A model generated the notes under the pieces. It was not told the DNA's origin. It made no database searches and saw nothing but the letters and a program-made list of their open reading frames with translations. From contig OOIN01000003.1 of NCBI GenBank assembly GCA_900323505.1, forward strand, positions 496,001 to 560,000: a stretch of DNA of 64,000 nt, written 5' to 3'. Origin of the DNA: Ustilago trichophora. Taxonomy: Eukaryota > Basidiomycota > Ustilaginomycetes > Ustilaginales > Ustilaginaceae. The translations under genes were made by a program, and so were the position numbers. Below are positions 1-11,523 of this stretch, piece after piece; the stretch's first letter is position 1; every line of letters begins with the position of its first letter.

Positions 1-120
1 AGGCCATTGGGCTTCCAGATCGACTGCATCACCAACCAGAGAGGTAGGAAAGCTACCGAAAAGGCGAGGGCTTTGCTCTCGGGTTTGGGCGTTCCCTTTG
101 TTCGCCGTGGTGACATGTAA
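1..120 (+). CDS. C-terminal end of an unrecognised protein (partial)
   Basis: Reading frame 1 is open from the first base of the window to a TAA at 118-120 and gives 39 residues ending VRRGDM. The fragment is basic (GRKATEKARALLSGLGVPF). The gene starts outside the window, so no family can be assigned. It converges on the Dcn1 gene, leaving only about 216 bases between the two stop codons. That the frame is coding is inferred from its reaching the edge open and its ordinary composition; it could also be a chance open frame. Confidence 0.5.
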   Translation, partial: RPLGFQIDCITNQRGRKATEKARALLSGLGVPFVRRGDM

Positions 121-336
121 CCTTAGATACGCGCTTCTTCATTCAAATCATAGTCTCCCTGTAACACCTGTCATTTCTCATCACACCAAGGGCGTCTAAG
201 CCTCGCAGCATCCCTAACGTGCAATGGCTGGGAAATACGATTCGCCCTTGGAAGACAATTCTGTGCGACGACCATTAAGAATGACTTGCATTGTCATGAC
301 TAAACAGTGGAATGTGAAAAAGAAAGCGAGCACGGA

Positions 337-1421
337 TCAACTTGTGTCCATGCCATCAGAAGACATGTTGTCCTTGGCCCACAATACAAAGTCGTCAATG
401 ACTGATGGCCAGGCAGCTGCAATGTCCGAACCGGAACACATGTGAAGAGTGGTGCAAATGTCAGTACTGTATTGTTTCTTCTCTTTCGCTCCGAAATTGG
501 TGCTGGAAGCTCTAATGTCGAGATTGCGCACTCACCATCAAAGTCGTGATTGCTGAAATCGGCGTTGATCTCCTTGGTGAAATCCAAGAACTGCGTCCAG
601 GTATCCTTGCTGACGGCCCTACCACCGGTTTGTTCGGTCAAGAACCTCTTCCACAGATCCAGCTGTTGTTGGGTAAAGGTTCCCTGGCTACCCTCTCGCT
701 GGAACGTTGGTGACGCCGGCAAGATCAGGTCCCAAAATGCAAGTGCGTTCTCCAACGCCAAACTCTTCTGGCCTTCCCTCCTGGCGAATGCATATGTGTA
801 CTCGTAAACCTTCTCATATAACCCCTTGTTGGCCGAGGCTGCAGTGGCAGGGTTGGACTTTTCCTCGGCGATACGTTCCCGTCGGAGAGGCTTATTCTCG
901 AGCAGCTCTCGACGCAGCTTCTCTAGGGTGTTTCTCTGTTTCTCGATCGTATCCGAGAGTTCGAGCATCTTCCACCCGTTGACGTACTCGTTTCTGGTGA
1001 AATTGCCGATAGAGGGCGATTTCAGGTAGTACGATAGCGGCAAGAATACAACATCTTCAGGGCTAACCTCGAGCGCCTCGCACATCTTTAGAGCGCCACC
1101 GATGCTGATCATATCAGGATCTTCCGGTGCGGCAGACGGTTCGTCGTCATCAGAGTCGTCCTCGTCAGCGGTAGCTGCATCGCGAAAACGATCGAAAAGG
1201 GCATTGAGTCGCTCCTTGACTTCTCGCTCTGTCTTCTTGTCCAAAGTGCTCGAAGAGGCAGAGGCGTTGATTTGAGCTTGCTCATCGTTGAAGAATGCAT
1301 CTGTCGCGGGTTCGATGCGGTAGCCATGCGCTTTCAGAATGCGATGGGCGTCTTGGGGTGTTGCGTTGGTGAGTTGGCGAAATTGGCGCAAGATGGCCTC
1401 CTTTTTGGCGGCGCTCGACAT
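337..1421 (-). CDS. DCN1: Dcn1-like cullin neddylation scaffold E3
   Basis: Two exons, 536-1421 and 337-416, joined by a 119-base GTGAGT..CAG intron, give 321 residues. The N terminus (MSSAAKKEAILRQF) matches the start of the UBA-like domain of Dcn1/DCUN1D proteins. An acidic linker follows, then the potentiating-neddylation (PONY) domain with LALENALAFWDLIL. Splicing restores the diagnostic end HDFDAAWPSVIDDFVLWAKD, which a frame without the intron would lose. The family promotes transfer of Nedd8/Rub1 from Ubc12 to cullins. The open frame continues upstream to 1469 but begins with GTG there; the first in-frame ATG is at 1421 and fits the usual N terminus. Divergent from LEU2. Confidence 0.9.
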
Positions 1422-2080
1422 GGCCAGGAGCTTGTGTATGCTTGGTGGCAGCGAAGGAATGAGGTCCACTCGGGGCTAAATGGATAGTCAGCGTCGCCTC
1501 TGGTCGGTCTGAGCTTTGTGTGCGGTTGTCGAAGCAAAAGCTGTCAGGATGTGTCGAGGATGGTGTGACTGGTCAATGGCCAAATCAAGCAAGATTGACA
1601 GGGCCAGATCTCAATTCACACACCTAAATGCTCCACTTCTCCGCTAAGCTACCCGATCGATCGAGCATAATCACATACTGCCCCGATTTTGATTCTAAAA
1701 TTCGCACGAGTGGAAGAACGTACGCTCACGTCTGTCCCACCGCCAGCCGCCGCCGCCACTTCAGTCCCACCGAAGCTGTGCTGCTAGATAATGGCCAATT
1801 TGATTGGGAAGAAAGGCTGTGATTAGATCTCGGAAAGTCACGCGAAAGACTACTTGGACCAACCAGAACTGCAGCTTGCAAGCCGCTCTTTCTCTGTGAG
1901 TCACGGACCCACTTCTTCTTGAAAGCTCCACACTCGAAAAGTCTCCTGTCCCCGCCTCGGCCCAGCACCGAATTCTCTCAACTCAATCCTCGACTTCTCC
2001 ATCATCCCTCTCCACCTTCCACTCTCTCTACCAATATCTTTATACCGAACCACATTCACTTCCATCACGCATAATCAAAG
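1422..2080. promoter_or_regulatory. Divergent promoter region between DCN1 and LEU2
   Basis: 659 bases separate the start codons of two genes transcribed away from each other. The part next to LEU2 (about 1970-2075) is a C/T-rich stretch, as often seen before fungal transcription starts. No Leu3-type CCGG palindrome was recognised by eye. No gene is evident. Confidence 0.5.
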
Positions 2081-3326
2081 ATGAGCAAGCAGACCTACAA
2101 CGTCGTCGTTCTCCCCGGTGACGGTATCGGTCCCGAGGTCGTCGAGCAGGCCACTCGTGTTCTTGAACTCGTTTCCCAGAAGAGCAGCTCGTTCGAGATC
2201 AGCCTCAAGTCGTACGACTTTGGTGGATGCGCCATTGACTCGGCTGGCAAGCCGCTGCCTGATGACACTCTGGAGGCCTGCAAGAACGCCGATGCCATCC
2301 TGATGGGTAAGTCTGCCACTTTTCGCCACACTCTCATGCGCATATCTGCTCATTCTCGCTAATGATTCCTTTCCCCTCCCCTCTGTGACCTCTTGTTGTG
2401 ATGTTCACGTAGGCTCTGTCGGTGGTCCCAAGTGGGGCGTTGGCAAAGTTCGCCCTGAACAGGGTCTCCTTGCCCTTCGAAAGGAACTCGACCTGTACGC
2501 CAACATTCGACCCTGTCTTTTCCCCTCCGAGTCGCTCCTCTCTCACTCTCCCCTCAAGCCCGAAGTCGCCAAGGGAGTCTCCTTCATCGTCGTCCGTGAG
2601 CTCGTCAAGGGTCTCTACTTTGGTGACCGTCAGGAGGCCAACCTCGACGACCCCAACTCCGATGGTGCCGCATACGACACCATGGTCTACAACAAATTCG
2701 ACGTTGAGCGAATCACCAAGCTCGCCTCGTACCTTGCACTCCAGTCCAACCCTCCTGCTCCTCTCCACTCCATCGACAAGGCCAACGTCCTTGCCACCTC
2801 TCGTCTCTGGCGCAAGGTCGTGCAGGACACTGTCGACAACCAATTCGCTTCGCAGGGCATCACAGTCGACCACCAACTCGTAGACTCAGCTTCCATGGTC
2901 ATGGTTTCCAACCCTCGCAAGCTCAACGGTATCGTTTTGACCGAAAACATGTTTGGTGACATTCTCTCGGATGAATCCTCGGTCATCCCTGGTGCTCTCG
3001 GCTTGCTCCCATCCGCCTCGCTTTCGGGCCTTCCCGACGGAAAGGGCAAGTGCAATGGTCTCTACGAACCCATTCACGGTTCGGCACCCGATATTGCCGG
3101 TAAGGGAATCGCAAACCCCGTCGGAACCATTCTTTCAGCCGCTATGCTCCTCAGATACTCCCTCGGCCAGGGCGAAATCGCAGACAAGGTCGAGGCGGCA
3201 GTCAGGAAGGTTCTCGACGCAAAGGATATCGGCGGTCTCGAACTCAGGACCGCCGACCTAGGCGGAAAGCACGGTTCAAAGGACGTCGGTGACCAGGTCG
3301 TCGCCGTCCTCGAGACTCTGCTCTAA
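2081..3326 (+). CDS. LEU2: 3-isopropylmalate dehydrogenase
   Basis: Two exons, 2081-2306 and 2413-3326, with a 106-base GTAAGT..TAG intron, encode 379 residues. The enzyme oxidatively decarboxylates 3-isopropylmalate with NAD in leucine biosynthesis. Visible family features are [15 protein letters not shown] at the N terminus, SVGGPKWG directly after the splice junction, the substrate-binding stretch [13 protein letters not shown], the [13 protein letters not shown] metal and substrate site, and [18 protein letters not shown] near the C terminus. Length is normal for fungal Leu2. The splice junction falls within the conserved LMGSVGGP segment and rejoins it without a break, so the exon structure is secure. 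Confidence 0.97.
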
Positions 3327-3687
3327 ACTCCAGTAGCTCGTCTGATTTTCTGCAACATCGACGTGCAATTCTCAACTCGATTCATGATTCAACTGAGGTG
3401 TGACGAAAGAATGCGTGTGCAAGCGATACAAAGGCAAAACATCCAGATACAAGTTGCATCCAGACCCTTAGACCCTTGGTTAGGCAGCTGAAAAAACAGA
3501 TATGCAATGAAGAAAAGAATGGCGAAGAACAACTAATGATACAGTAAAACGAAACGCGAAAGGACAACGTAACAAAGAAGGAAGTGGTGGTGCAAGGACA
3601 GAATAACAAGAGAGAGGAGAATTCAGGACAATAGCTGTGGGATTGGGGTATTCCAGATCGGAAACACCGGAAGTGAGATGTCAGCTA
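3327..3687. other. Convergent 3' intergenic region
   Basis: 361 bases between the LEU2 stop and the stop of the PA-TM-RING gene on the other strand. A/G-rich with no convincing gene; it presumably holds the 3' ends of both transcripts. Confidence 0.4.
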
Positions 3688-5682
3688 TCATACCTGGCGA
3701 CCTTCGCTTCGCATGGAGTGCTCATCCGAACTATCCTGGAAGAGGTGCTGAACGAGATCCTGGCTTTCATCGCCAGGATGCTCTTCCACCACATTTGCCA
3801 CGGGAACCTCGGTCTGAGCAGAACGGTTTGCTTCAACGACGGCAGCACCGTTCGCGGCGGTAGCCGAAGGTGTCACCGCTGGAGAAGAGGTCGAAGAAGA
3901 GACACCGACCGGTGGGGAAGGCGGAATAGGGACAGTGATATCGCGCTTGCAGATGGGACAGAGCTTTTTGACCCTTACCAGCCAATCATCCACCTCTTGG
4001 CGGTGGAAGATGTGTCCGCACGGCAGCACGCGTACACGATCGCCATCAACAAAATCGCAGAGGCAAATCGCGCATTCGTCGGTGCTGAAGTAGGTGCGAC
4101 CAGGTGGCAAGAAAGAGGCGGGGTTGACAGGTCGCGTCGTGGGGGCATTGACATCTTCGGATGACGATGGCATCTTGACAGAGGTCTGGGCTCGCTGAGA
4201 TGGGCCGGCGCCATTTTCATCCTCGGCGAGAAGGGGGATCGTCTCTCCGGCTCTGCCTGACTCTAGGTCGTCAGAAGCAAATGGTCTCGATGCAGATGCG
4301 TCGGGTGTGCCGCCGTTGCCCGGACCAGGGTCGACATCAGGGCCTTCCACCTTCTCCCAGGGCTGGCCGTTGCCCCTCCAGATCAAGCAGGGCAGGCCAA
4401 GGACCACAAGTTCAGGAGCACGCTCCTTGCGTCCCTGTCGGATCATGCGAATGCGGTGGACAATGATGGTGATCACAGTCATGAAGCTGGGCAAAAGCAG
4501 CAGCAGAATGCCAAAGTCGATCAATGGCCATTCCCAAACAAGGTCGTCCTTGCCAATGACAATCTCGAGACCACGTGTTCTTGGCGCAGGTTCACCGTCA
4601 TGTTCAGAGGGATGTTGCTTCTGCCAATCCTCCTGATCCTTCTCCGTCTCCTGAATGAGACGTTCGAGATCGAGGTAGCTAGGGCGAGTGACAAATGTGG
4701 AAGGGATGTGAACGTCGCTAGTATCGCCGGGAGCAAACATGGTGATGAGACGCTTGCCACTGAGACCGGGATCGCCTTCCTCGTTCGGATCACCCGAGCC
4801 ACCATGCCAATTGGGACTTGGCGCGTCTCCCACAACGACGGCAACGGCACCTAGTTCTTGGGCAACACGAACTTTGTCGGCGAATCCACACCCGCCACCA
4901 CGCTCCACCAGCGCAATCCAGTTGTGAGGGGGTTTGACAGAGTCTTCGAGCGCGGCGTCGGATTGGTGGGTCCAGGTGAAAGGAGCCTGCGATGAGGATG
5001 CCGGGTTGAATGCAGCGTAGAGCCTTCGGTCATCCTCATCCTCATACTTCTCGAGCAAGACATCGCGTCGTGATCCCGGACCACCCTTGTAAGGACAGGC
5101 GTGGATCGGGTTACCGCTAGCATCAGACGTGGAAAAGCTTGCATCCTTTGGCACCTTGTAGAAGTCCGAGATAGGGAGAAGGAAGCCTTTGAGGCCCTGA
5201 TCATCGGTGATACGGGGGCCAAAAGCAGCGGAACGTGTAAGGAAAATGGCCTGAGACCGCACGACCTCGAGGGTGCTGCCGCCCCAGTTGAGGCCGGGGC
5301 CATCCAGGATGCTGCCGGAGTCCAGGGGAAGGTCCTCGATCGGTGTCAAATCAGCGTCGTCGAACTGTTGGAGGTCGTAAGCGAAATAGCGAGGGTCGGG
5401 AAGTGCATGCGAGAGGAAACGAGAGACAGCGTCGACGAAATGATCTTTGGCAGCAGCCAACCATGGTCTGCGTGTACGCTGAACTGCCTGGGCGATGGAG
5501 CTGGTCGGATTCAAGCTGGCTTGCGGCTGAGCAGCCGATGCGACATGTGATGGCCCAGTTTGTCCCTCGTGACGACTTGCATGAACGGCAGGAAGAGTTG
5601 CGGCGAGTGCGACGATAGAGAGGGTGGCAATGCGATTGAGCGAGACAGCAGCAGGGCGGTTGCGCCTGCTTCGGCGCACCAT
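3688..5682 (-). CDS. PA-TM-RING membrane E3 ubiquitin ligase
   Basis: A single 664-residue frame. A signal peptide or signal anchor lies at about residues 15-35 (ATLSIVALAATLPAVHAS). A protease-associated (PA) domain spans about 250-345 (NWIALVERGGGCGFADKV, then AVAVVVGDAPSP). One membrane helix follows at about 385-410, and a RING-H2 finger at about 537-579 (CAICLCDF..CGHIFHRQEVDDWL..CPIC). This order is that of the RNF13/GRAIL-like PA-TM-RING ligases of the endomembrane system, which present the RING to the cytosol and sort or degrade membrane cargo. Unlike most family members it has an extra 200-residue lumenal segment before the PA domain and a Ser/Pro-rich tail. The substrate is unknown. 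Confidence 0.9.
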   Translation of the reverse strand: MVRRSRRNRPAAVSLNRIATLSIVALAATLPAVHASRHEGQTGPSHVASAAQPQASLNPTSSIAQAVQRTRRPWLAAAKDHFVDAVSRFLSHALPDPRYFAYDLQQFDDADLTPIEDLPLDSGSILDGPGLNWGGSTLEVVRSQAIFLTRSAAFGPRITDDQGLKGFLLPISDFYKVPKDASFSTSDASGNPIHACPYKGGPGSRRDVLLEKYEDEDDRRLYAAFNPASSSQAPFTWTHQSDAALEDSVKPPHNWIALVERGGGCGFADKVRVAQELGAVAVVVGDAPSPNWHGGSGDPNEEGDPGLSGKRLITMFAPGDTSDVHIPSTFVTRPSYLDLERLIQETEKDQEDWQKQHPSEHDGEPAPRTRGLEIVIGKDDLVWEWPLIDFGILLLLLPSFMTVITIIVHRIRMIRQGRKERAPELVVLGLPCLIWRGNGQPWEKVEGPDVDPGPGNGGTPDASASRPFASDDLESGRAGETIPLLAEDENGAGPSQRAQTSVKMPSSSEDVNAPTTRPVNPASFLPPGRTYFSTDECAICLCDFVDGDRVRVLPCGHIFHRQEVDDWLVRVKKLCPICKRDITVPIPPSPPVGVSSSTSSPAVTPSATAANGAAVVEANRSAQTEVPVANVVEEHPGDESQDLVQHLFQDSSDEHSMRSEGRQV

Positions 5683-6483
5683 GTTGGATGGAAGCTGATC
5701 TGTGCCGATTCAATGAGCGGCTTTGATGTTCAATAAGGATCGTGGGACTGAAGTTGGTATCCAAAGGTCTCCGATTGTCCTTGACTGTCGACGAAGAAAG
5801 AAAGCCTAAAAGATGACGTCCGAGCTTGTTAATCCCAGAGTGAAGGGGTCGGAGCAAAGGAAACGTCAGATGCCGAGGCGAGTGAAGGGATGTAGTCAGG
5901 GCCGATCCGAGGAAGGGTAGGGAGGATGAAGGAGGGAGAGGTGGATCAAGTATGCGGTGGTCAAGGAGGCTGTGTGGCTATTTCAGCTTCTTTGCTTGTT
6001 TCAAGGAAGCTTGCTTGCTGTGTGGAGAAAGGCGACAGCGACAGCGTGGAAGCGCGCTCATCCTGGCGGCCACGGCATCTGGGCAGCAAGGGCAGGGGGT
6101 CAGTTCAAGGTCACCCTGCAGCGTCAATTATTTCCGAACTTGCAGCTCGGCGCGCGCCACCCTTGCTTTGCCAGGTTGAAAAAGGTGCAATTTCAAGCCG
6201 ACTCAGCCACACAAACTCACACGAGCAGACCCCTCGAGCTGAATTTTTGAGGAACAGTGACACGTTGTCCAGTGATCTAACAGCAGATGATTTTTCCTCC
6301 CGAACATTGCACAACTTCCACATAGCTCCAACCACATCGTGCACCAGAGAAACATTTCATGATCGTGAGAAGGTGGGGTGGGTGCAGAGGATGCAGGAAT
6401 TACACAGGATACAATTACAAATGCGGGAGGATGATCGGCTCTATGGAGTCGAAACGTCAGAACAATGTCGCAGCCGAGTACAA
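5683..6483. other. Intergenic region upstream of the PA-TM-RING gene
   Basis: 801 bases between the start of the RING gene and the 3' end of GPN3, both on the minus strand. It should carry the RING promoter. A GTGGGAC heptamer occurs at 5743-5749. The open frames here have no recognisable content and overlap the GPN3 terminal exon, so none is called. Confidence 0.4.
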
Positions 6484-7566
6484 CTATTGGTCAGGAAAGT
6501 CGCCCTCGTCCATGTCTTTGGGCTCTTTTGGCTCCTCGTCCTCGCCGTACTGAACTGCGTTGTCAATGTGCGACAGGATGGTACCGACAGAGTCCTCATC
6601 CGTGCTATCAAGAGGCATGAACGAGACCATACTAAAGTCGTCGATCTGAGGAGCGACAGAATGCGTATTGAAGAAGGGATGGAAATGGCGTCAGCGTTCG
6701 TTCCAGAGTCTCAAGCAAGCCTCTCCGCATATTGAATGAAAGCACTTACTAGTTGGACCAACGCCTGATTCAAAGTGTGGAACTTTGGGTTCGTTCTCGA
6801 GTTGACTTCATCAATCAGCAGAAGCGGATCTGGGTCAAGGTATCGCTCCATTTCTCTCCTTCGTCCCTTTTTCGCCTCTGATCCAATCTCGCCCTTCTCT
6901 ACCAAGTCCATCTTGCTGAGCAGGTTGATATGTGGTACCTCGAGGTTGATCATGGCGCTCATGGCGCTGAGGACACCGGCAAAGTATTTCGTCTTGTCGT
7001 CCATAAACTGCGATTCGAGCAAGTACGTCGCACAGATGCGGAACTGATACTGTCCCGAGAGAATGTTGACGAGCCGCGACATGATTGGGAAATGTGTGTA
7101 AAGCTCAATCTGTCCTGGGCAGTCGATGATGATGTAGTCGTCGTTGAACTGGCCCAGCTCCTCATCTAGCCAATCCAAATTGTCCAGAAGGTATCTGTGA
7201 TGTGAAGAGAAGATGTGACGTGCCATAGAATATGGTATCAGCTCGTTTCTTGCCCAGACCAGCTTCTTTCCGAAAAAAAGGCAATCCTAAGAGTCGGCCA
7301 GGTATGAAATCGGATGGGAATACTTACTCGAAGCAGTATATAAGACCTCCGTTGGGACCGAGGCTCATCTCTTCCATCACATCTTCCAACGAAATGAGCT
7401 CCTTGATATCAATGCTTGGCTGGTACTCGAAGCGCTCGGCGGCGGGATCGAGGTTGAAGAGGTGTACATTGCGTCCCAGTGATTGCGCGTGGGCGATCAA
7501 AGCCGAGCAGAACGTCGACTTGCCCGAGCCGGCAGGTCCGGAAACTAGAATGGCATATCGACCCAT
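6484..7566 (-). CDS. GPN3: GPN-loop GTPase 3 (RNA polymerase II assembly factor)
   Basis: Three exons, 7328-7566, 6750-7194 and 6484-6645, with GTAAGT..CAG introns of 133 and 104 bases, encode 281 residues. Exon 1 carries the P-loop GPAGSGKST, the GPN-loop region [10 protein letters not shown] and NLDPAAE. The first splice rebuilds [12 protein letters not shown]. Exon 2 has the G3 motif [11 protein letters not shown] and the NLLSKMDLV nucleotide-specificity motif. The second splice gives [15 protein letters not shown], typical of Gpn3, and the end [14 protein letters not shown]. Family members act with Gpn1 and Gpn2 in cytoplasmic assembly and nuclear import of RNA polymerase II. Divergent from SRP101. 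Confidence 0.95.
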
Positions 7567-7979
7567 CGCGAACAGACTCCCAATCGCAATCTACTGGTTC
7601 GGTCCAGATAGCAGTACAATACCGAGTTGTGAGAGTCCGAGGTTGTATGGTTCAGAAGAAAGTGGTATGGCGCAGGCCAAAAGTGTCACAATGAGCCAAA
7701 TTTCGTTTCGCACCTTTGGCCGTGATCCGAAAAAATCGAGCTTCATTCGAGAAGTGGAGGATCCCGCCACAAAATATCGGGCTAGATTGTGTACTGCAAC
7801 CCCGATTTCAACGCACGGAGACTGTTCGGTCTGCATCTTTGAGACTCCACTACCTCCGCAGAGAGACACAATCCGCCCACGCTAGCTCAGACCATAGGCT
7901 GCTTCTTCTCAGTCTCCGCCACCATCCATTCGAGGTCAACCACATCACATCAGCATCATTCTACTCACATTGACACATC
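7567..7979. promoter_or_regulatory. Shared divergent promoter of GPN3 and SRP101
   Basis: 413 bases separate the two start codons. The side next to SRP101 (7890-7975) is pyrimidine-rich. No specific operator was recognised. Confidence 0.55.
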
Positions 7980-10230
7980 ATGCTGGATCACTTCACCATC
8001 TTCACAAAGAGTAAGCTATTCCGCTTCGATGCTTCTTCAGTTCCAGTTCGCACACGTCTTTGCGATGTCCGCAGAACCATTGCGCTCACACCGATCTCAC
8101 TCCTTTTTACTTTGTTTTGGCCATCCTCATCATACTACAGACGGTCTGGTCCTCTGGTCCAAGACCTTCAGCCCTGCTCTTAACAGTGCAGATGCATCTG
8201 CCAACCCAGTCAACTCGCTGATCAAACAAGCCTTCCTCGAGCAGCGCACAGCCGACCAGAAGTTTGACAAGGATGGATATACACTTCGATGGACCTTTGC
8301 CAATGAACTCGACCTCACCTTTGTCGTTGTGTACCAACGTATCTTGCAGCTTTCATACATCGACGAGCTGCTCGACACCGTTCGCTCTCTCTTCACCGAT
8401 CTCTTTGCTCCTTTTGTTCGAAAACTTGCCCAGTCCTCCAAGAGCGCCCTCGCCTCAGGGACGTCCAAAGCTGCCACATTGTCCGAGAGCGCACGTCTTG
8501 AATTCAGTGCCGCACTGAAAGAGTGGGATGACATCTTCACCAAAACACTTCGAAATCTCGAAAAGGCCGCGGCACAGTCCAAGCGCAAAGGCGTTCTCAG
8601 CGAAAAGAAGGGCGCTACCAACCAACCACAACTCGCAGCAGGTTCCGACAAGGAAAGCGGTCAGAACACACCAAACTCGAACAAGGAAATCAAAGACTCT
8701 GCAGACATTGCCAAGAGTGTGGAAGCTCTCAAGAGCCGTCTCAAGCTCGAAGCAAGTCCCGGTGGCAGGCGTGTGGTGCGTGGCAAGAAAAGCACCTCTG
8801 CCATCTCGGCCTCTAATGGGGGCAGCGCTCCAGGCACTCCTGGTCATGCAAGTGGGACCGAATCACCAGGCGGCAAGAAGACTAAAGCCGCCAAAGAGAT
8901 GCGAAAGTGGGATGGAAGCCGAAGCGTCAGTGCGCAACAGGTCGCCGCTCTGGATTTCAGCGGTGCCGCCGAAAAGGATGCCGACGATGGAGCAGACCTC
9001 GACAGCTGGATCGACGAGAAGAGCATGGGTACCAAACGATCTGATGGTGTGTACGAGATTGCCGACGTTCTAGAGGACGATGAAGACGACGACGTTGACG
9101 AAGAGGATGACGAAGAGGATGAAGACGGCGAAGCTTCAGGACGCAACGGAACTGGCAAGTCCGCTGGCTTCCTCTCTCGCATCGGATCCGCCTCTTCTTC
9201 TGGGGCTTCATTCTTCTCCCGTCTCACCGGTGCCAAGACGCTCACCAAGGAGGATCTGGCTCCCGCCCTCTCTGCCATGGCGTCCCACCTACAGAGCAAG
9301 AACGTTGCTGCCGACGTCGCTCAGCGTCTCTGTGACAGTGTGGAGCGCAACTTGGTCGGCAAGAACCTCGGAAGCTTTGGATCAGTCAAACTGGAAGTCA
9401 AGAGGGCACTCGAAGAGGCTATCACGCGAATTCTCACCCCTAAGTCTAGCACCGACATTCTCCTCGAGATTGCTACCAAGCGACAAAGATCCGCTGCGGC
9501 ATCGTCGCTCGCCCTCGCGACAAGCGCCAAGGACAAGGAGCTTGCCAGCAAGCCGGACCCATATTCGATCTGCTTTGTTGGAGTCAATGGCGTGGGTAAA
9601 TCCACCAACTTGGCCAAGGTCTGCTTCTGGCTCCTTCAAAATCGCATGCGTGTCCTCATCGCCGCTTGCGATACCTTCCGTGCTGGTGCAGTAGAACAGC
9701 TGCGTGTACACGTCCGCAACCTCGGTCAGCTGCGCGTCGATGGCATCGCGCTGGACGAGCAAAAGGGCCGTATCGAGCTGTACGAGCGGGGCTACGGCAA
9801 GGATGCTGCTGGTATCGCCAAGGACGCGTTGACCTATGCCAAGGCGGAGGGCTTCGACGTCGTACTCATCGACACGGCGGGACGAATGCAGGATAATGAG
9901 CCGCTCATGAGGGCGCTTGCAAAGCTTGTCGCGGTCAACCGACCGGACAAGATCATCTTTGTGGGAGAAGCATTGGTGGGTAACGAGGCAGTGGACCAGA
10001 TCACCAAATTCGATGGCGCCATGAAAGATTTCAGTGGAGTCAGCAATCCGCGTGGGCTTGACGGCAGTCTGCTGACCAAGTGGGACACGGTCGATGATAA
10101 GGTCGGCACGGCGCTCACGACTACCTCGGCCACTGGTCTGCCCATCTACTTCCTCGGGACTGGTCAAACCTACACCGACCTTCGTCAGCTTCGTGTTCAT
10201 CACGTTGTGAATGCCTTGCTCAAGAACTGA
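7980..10230 (+). CDS. SRP101: Signal recognition particle receptor subunit alpha
   Basis: Two exons, 7980-8010 and 8141-10230, with a 130-base GTAAGC..CAG intron, encode 706 residues. The first exon gives only MLDHFTIFTK; splicing continues NGLVLWSKTF, the classical start of the SRX domain that binds the beta subunit at the ER. A charged linker with a long Asp/Glu run (about 9075-9130) follows. The C terminus is the SRP-type NG GTPase: P-loop GVNGVGKSTN (about residue 491), DTFRAGAVEQLR, DTAGRMQ (about 588), TKWD (about 656) and the closing GTGQTYTDLR. It docks SRP-bound ribosomes on the ER. Without the first exon the protein would lose the conserved N terminus. Confidence 0.96.
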
Positions 10231-10933
10231 GCTAAGAGCGACGCTCGACCCTTTCATCTCACTGTAGCATACGTATTGGGATTGTGCAACTTGGCAGATA
10301 TGTATTCGTGCACTTGCTTGTGCGACTGGACCCACCTTTTTACCATGCGACGTCGCTGCAACTCTCTCCAGGCCGTTAAAATGTAAACGGTAAAGAGGGT
10401 GCACGTGGCGTCGCTTGCGACTCCTGAGGTTGTCGAGAATGCAGCCTGCCGCAGGTGGAAGCAACCGGTGCAACAAATGAGTTGGACAAAGCGTGGGTTT
10501 CAGAGCTGCAGTACTTGGCATAAACCAGCAGGATGCGACGATGTTGCTCACAAACAACGTGTGTAGCTCAAACGTCCCACCTTGCACACGGATGAACTTT
10601 GTGGTCCTGTGGGGCCGAATGGGTCGTCGTCGAGTAACGATGCTCGACCGTGGGATCCTCTTGCTCTTATGAGCTCGGTAGAAATGTGGGGCCAGCGTGT
10701 GGCTTGTTCGCACCGACGCCTACCTAGAGTTGCTCATTTCTGCATTGCTCAGGTTGATCTTTATCAATTGCTGATTTGAACAGGGGCACATCGGAGACAG
10801 GGAAAAATTTGGCTTGAGCAGCGTTGACAAGGCCCATTTTGTCGCCTTGATCCTGATGATCCCTCTGGACTTTCCTTCCTTACACTATCTACGTCAAACT
10901 AACATATCTTTCATATCTTTCAAACATTTCTCT
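10231..10933. promoter_or_regulatory. Intergenic region; left edge of the secreted-protein cluster
   Basis: 703 bases without a supported gene. It contains a GTCCCAC element (reverse of GTGGGAC) at 10574-10580, 354-360 bases before the start of the next gene. The same heptamer recurs before most genes of the cluster. Confidence 0.45.
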
Positions 10934-11523
10934 ATGCTTTCTCCTAAAGCTCTGATTTGCCTCGCAATCTTGTACCTGGTCCTACTTCTAGCTGACGCCA
11001 AGGGGAACAATGGCGGCTCCGGCGGCCGTGCTGGGCCGGGTCGGAGAAGATCTTTTTTCAGCACGGACAATATTTGGTTTTATACTTACCACTTCAGCGA
11101 CTCGAATTTCAAGCCAACTCCCATGTCCATGGCTGAGTTTGCTCAAGAGAACATCCGGATCATGTGGGAGAATCGGCCAGCTCATGCCATGGCTGCCACT
11201 TGCATCAACAGTCCTTGGAGCGTTAAGGATTACGACAAAGTCAGCCCGGCTATCAGGGTTTCGTACTTCGTGAAACCGTCTTTTTGGCATCCTTCGAAAA
11301 AGGTTCGAATGTGAGTTTGCAATTTGCAGCACCATAGCGATGGAGTGCGAGACTGACGTGAGCATGAATAACTCGGTCACATAGGTTCGATTGCCTTTAC
11401 ATATGGGGGCCTGATCAGCAATTTTACAGTTGGGACAACGTGACAGGTGATCAAATGTCGTACAGTATCGATGGGGAAAAGTGCACCATGGATAACAAGA
11501 CCATGGATCTCACTTGCCTTTGA
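10934..11523 (+). CDS. Small secreted protein, cysteine-containing (candidate effector)
   Basis: Two exons, 10934-11310 and 11385-11523, with a 74-base GTGAGT..TAG intron, encode 171 residues. A strong signal peptide (about residues 1-23, MLSPKALICLAILYLVLLLADAK) is followed by a Gly/Arg-rich stretch and a mature part with four cysteines (TCINSPW, FDCLYIWG, EKCTMD, LTCL). The frame stays open after splicing and ends in TGA. Another in-frame ATG exists at 10856 but would bury the signal peptide, so 10934 was chosen. It shares neither the C-terminal module nor the intronless structure of the eleven downstream paralogues. No family was recognised; secretion is predicted from the signal peptide only. 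Confidence 0.75.

Noticed and set aside
5926..6735. 269-codon plus-strand open frame
   Set aside because: Overlaps the terminal exon of GPN3 on the other strand and has no recognisable content.
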